The notes beneath the pieces are model-generated. The model had not been told where the DNA came from and made no database searches. It saw only the letters and a program-made list of their open reading frames with translations. A stretch of DNA of 64,000 bases, from the NCBI GenBank assembly GCA_017425245.1, contig JAFOOX010000031.1:18664-82663 (forward strand). The letters are read 5' to 3'. This document shows, one piece after another, positions 61,949 to 64,000 of the stretch. This DNA is from Gammaproteobacteria bacterium (GTDB lineage Bacteria; Pseudomonadota; Gammaproteobacteria; Enterobacterales; Neiellaceae). Both the position numbers and the translations under genes were made by a program. Positions within the stretch are counted from its first letter, which is position 1, and the number at the start of each line of letters is the position of its first letter.

Positions 61949-64000
61949 ATGGCCCAGATAAATAGTTTTGTTTTTTCAATCGGCTGCGCTCTTGCGATCA
62001 GCCTTAGTGGGGGGCTGCTGCTGGCAAAGGCGGAGACCCCGGTGGTTGAGATCCGCGGCGCGTCAGGTGAGAGCGTCAGCAGTCCGGCGCCAGCAGGAAG
62101 CAGCGTACCAACCGCTGCGGCCAGCGCCACGGGCCCTGGCCGCTATGGTCCGCTGACCAGCCGCGATACCCTGTGGTCGATTGCCGAGAGGGTTCGCCCT
62201 GGCGAGCGGGGCACCATCTACCAAACCATTATCGCCATTTATGACAACAACCCGGGTGCCTTTGAGAACGGCAATATCAACACCCTCAAACCCGGTGCCT
62301 TTATTGATCTGCCTACCGAGGCGGATGTGCGTGCGGTTGATCGCCGGACTGCGGTCTCGCGCTTTACCCAGCTATCGACTGGTAAGCCGGTTCGTCAGCC
62401 GGCCAGATCCCCAGCTGCAGTTAAAGCCGAGGCGCCTACTGCTGTCACCAAACCTGCACCGCAGTCCTTGCCAGCCAAAACGCCACCAGCAGCAGCCAAA
62501 CCGGCCGAAGCTGCGCCAGCAACGTTGGCAGAGCCGCTCAAGCCGGCGACGGGCTTGAAAAATCAGGCTGAGCAGCAGCAGCTCAGTGAGCTACAGGCGG
62601 CGTTGGCCACCGAACGCGAGCAGCTGGCACGATTGCGCAGCGAACTGGATGCCAAGCAGAACGAGATCAGTTTGCTACGGGAGCAGATCGGCCGTGATGA
62701 GGCACTTCAGCAGCAGGTTGCCGATTTGATGCGCGCCAACCGCGAACTTGAAGAACTTCGCAAGCTGCATCAGCAGGGTTTATCTGACCGCCCTTGGTAC
62801 CAGCCATTGGGCGAGAGCACGACCTTGCTGTCACTGTTTCTTGGCTTGCCTACCTTGCTTTTACTGGCGCTGTTGTGGGCGCTTTTACTGCGTAAGCCCC
62901 AAGTGGTTGAAGTGTCGCCAAGTGAAGATCGTGAATCCCAAGTGGTCGATCTGGCCAAAGAGGAAGCCAACCTTGAAGGGGGGGGCAGTCAGGCGGTGAA
63001 TTTGCCTTCTTCGGTTGTTGATCTGACCTCTGAAGTGGAAGCGGCACTGGCTCTGGATGATCTCGACGACCTGTTGTTGCCCGAGAATGGTAAGAAAGCT
63101 GCGGCGCCCGCCGGCAATCTGTTAGCTCGCGATGACAGTCTGGATCTGGGAGACATGGGCACCACCATTGATCTGTCGGGTGGTGATGACAGCCTGCCGG
63201 ATCTTGATGATCTGCTAGGCGATGGTAAATCTGCTGCGGCCAAGTCTGCAGCGCCAGCTTCTGCGGCCAGCGCCGATGATGAGCTGAACCTTGATGATCT
63301 GGACAGCTTGCTCGCCAGTTTCGACGCGGAGAAAAAGCCGGGAAAGGCTGAACCTGAACCGGCGGCGCCGGTTCAGGACCGCGATAGTGGCAACAGCGAC
63401 GCCATTCTCAGCGATGACGATCTGCTGGCCGCTTTGAGTGAAGATGCGGCCGATAACGACGGACCGGTCAGTGACGATGGGATGGCAGCGATCAGAGCCG
63501 CGACGCCAGCGGCGTCTACAGCCCTAGAAGAGGCACAAGAGACCTCTTTGGAACAGATGATTGATCTGGACAGTGGTGCCACAGCCAGCCAGGCTGAGGC
63601 TGAAGAGCTGGATCTTGAACAGTTGAGCGAATTGGAGTTGGAACAGCCGGTGCTGGCTGAAACGCCTGTTGCCGAAGAGCGTGCAGCAGACGAAGAGTTT
63701 GACCTCGAAGCGCTGACCGCTGAGCCGGCCACCATCGCAGCGCTGGATCTGACTGAGGTTGCAGCCGAGGATGAGTTTGACCTCGAAGCCCTGACCGCTG
63801 AGCCGGCCACCATCGCAGCGCTGGATCTGACTGAGGTTGCAGCCGAGGATGAGTTTGACCTCGAAGCCCTGACCGCTGAGCCGGCCACCACCGCAGCGCT
63901 GGATCTGGCTGCAGTGGCGGCCGAGGATGAGTTTGACCTCGAAGCGCTGACCGCTGAGCCGGCCACCATCGCAGCGCTGGATCTGACTGAGGTTGCGGCC
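61949..64000 (+). CDS. fimV: FimV/HubP-type polar landmark protein (cut by the right edge)
   Basis: At least 684 residues. It starts with a signal-like segment (FVFSIGCALAISLSGGLLLA), then a LysM-type peptidoglycan-binding domain (residues about 68-130, with SRDTLWSIAERVRPGERG and GAFIDLPTE). Next come a Pro/Ala-rich linker, a coiled coil (about 208-272), one membrane helix (about 290-312, LLSLFLGLPTLLLLALLWAL), and a very acidic cytoplasmic region. The last visible part consists of 26-residue tandem repeats. This layout is that of FimV and HubP, which organise the cell pole, type IV pili and flagella. The start ATG at 61949 has AGGGG six bases before it. The order usg-fimV-(truA) is conserved. 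The C-terminal FimV domain would lie beyond the window. Confidence 0.9.
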   Translation, partial: MAQINSFVFSIGCALAISLSGGLLLAKAETPVVEIRGASGESVSSPAPAGSSVPTAAASATGPGRYGPLTSRDTLWSIAERVRPGERGTIYQTIIAIYDNNPGAFENGNINTLKPGAFIDLPTEADVRAVDRRTAVSRFTQLSTGKPVRQPARSPAAVKAEAPTAVTKPAPQSLPAKTPPAAAKPAEAAPATLAEPLKPATGLKNQAEQQQLSELQAALATEREQLARLRSELDAKQNEISLLREQIGRDEALQQQVADLMRANRELEELRKLHQQGLSDRPWYQPLGESTTLLSLFLGLPTLLLLALLWALLLRKPQVVEVSPSEDRESQVVDLAKEEANLEGGGSQAVNLPSSVVDLTSEVEAALALDDLDDLLLPENGKKAAAPAGNLLARDDSLDLGDMGTTIDLSGGDDSLPDLDDLLGDGKSAAAKSAAPASAASADDELNLDDLDSLLASFDAEKKPGKAEPEPAAPVQDRDSGNSDAILSDDDLLAALSEDAADNDGPVSDDGMAAIRAATPAASTALEEAQETSLEQMIDLDSGATASQAEAEELDLEQLSELELEQPVLAETPVAEERAADEEFDLEALTAEPATIAALDLTEVAAEDEFDLEALTAEPATIAALDLTEVAAEDEFDLEALTAEPATTAALDLAAVAAEDEFDLEALTAEPATIAALDLTEVAA
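63695..64000 (+). repeat. 78-bp tandem repeats in fimV (26-residue acidic units)
   Basis: Units begin at 63695, 63773, 63851 and 63929, exactly 78 bases apart, and the fourth is cut by the window end. Each encodes EFDLEALTAEPAT followed by AALDL and an acidic end. The units are nearly identical at the DNA level; the third differs most (Thr-Ala for Thr-Ile, and Leu-Ala-Ala-Val-Ala for Leu-Thr-Glu-Val-Ala). More copies probably follow beyond base 64000. Confidence 0.95.

Noticed and set aside
63373..63969. A Ser/Ala-rich reverse open frame
   Set aside because: It is the complement of the acidic repeats of fimV, so its apparent repeats are only the mirror of the real ones.
1..64000. CRISPR arrays, transposases, rRNA genes
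   Set aside because: None found: no regularly spaced short repeats other than those listed, no transposase-like frame, no rRNA sequence.

Overview
The window is a stretch of gammaproteobacterial chromosome with ordinary core genes flanking an exopolysaccharide (EPS) locus. The core gene order points to a Gammaproteobacterium of the Aeromonas/Shewanella/Vibrio type: tktA-pgk-fba; rpiA-serA; 6S RNA-ygfA facing ygfB-pepP-ubiH-ubiI; ybgC-tolQRAB-pal-cpoB-tRNA-Lys-nadA; smrB/prmB-aroC; mnmC/fabB; pdxB-usg-fimV. Two tandem MetJ-type met boxes upstream of metK agree with this, since MetJ is absent from Pseudomonas. The genus cannot be fixed from the sequence alone. No insertion sequence, CRISPR array, integrase or rRNA gene was seen.

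Layout: 1-0.7 kb is the 5' part of metK. 0.9-5.7 kb holds carbon metabolism genes (tktA, pgk, fba; no epd between tktA and pgk). 5.9-9.5 kb has a DUF481 outer-membrane protein, then leftward rpiA-serA, ygfA and the 6S RNA. 9.6-13.9 kb is ygfB-pepP-ubiH-ubiI. 13.9-15.0 kb is a gene-poor gap with a probable leftward small RNA, a CydP-like mini-gene and a broken ybgE, which together look like the scar of a lost cydABX operon. 15.0-20.3 kb is the Tol-Pal operon, followed by three tRNA-Lys genes, nadA, tRNA-Ser(GGA) with a duplicated 3' end, and a Bcr/CflA-type exporter.

23.5-46.0 kb is an exosortase-B/PEP-CTERM type EPS locus. The leftward arm carries manC, an undecaprenyl-phosphate sugar transferase and an outer-membrane beta-barrel protein. 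The rightward arm starts with a PEP-CTERM protein behind a near-consensus sigma-54 promoter. It continues with epsD, epsE, epsF, epsG, exosortase epsH (xrtB) and epsI, then pyruvyl transferase, flippase, two glycosyltransferases, Wzy-like polymerase, a secreted glycoside hydrolase, two more glycosyltransferases and phosphomannomutase. Together these could make GDP-mannose, build a lipid-linked repeat unit, flip, polymerise, trim and export it, while the exosortase processes the PEP-CTERM protein for the surface. The middle part (about 34.6-42.4 kb) is visibly richer in A/T and in A/T-ending codons than its flanks, as expected for the exchangeable, serotype-determining core of such loci.

46.0-49.0 kb is accessory: a SulP transporter, a small ribbon-helix-helix protein overlapping a HAD-like hydrolase, and a fragment of a GGDEF protein. 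49.0-64 kb returns to core genes: a 1169-residue DUF748 protein, smrB, prmB, aroC, an MFS protein, mnmC, fabB, pdxB, usg and the first two-thirds or so of a FimV/HubP-type polar protein with 78-bp tandem repeats, cut by the right edge.

The most interesting points are the sigma-54-driven PEP-CTERM/exosortase system with an atypical EpsG kinase, the cyd deletion scar, the unassigned small RNA beside it, the tRNA-Ser tail duplication, and the FimV repeats. None of these could be tested by database search here.
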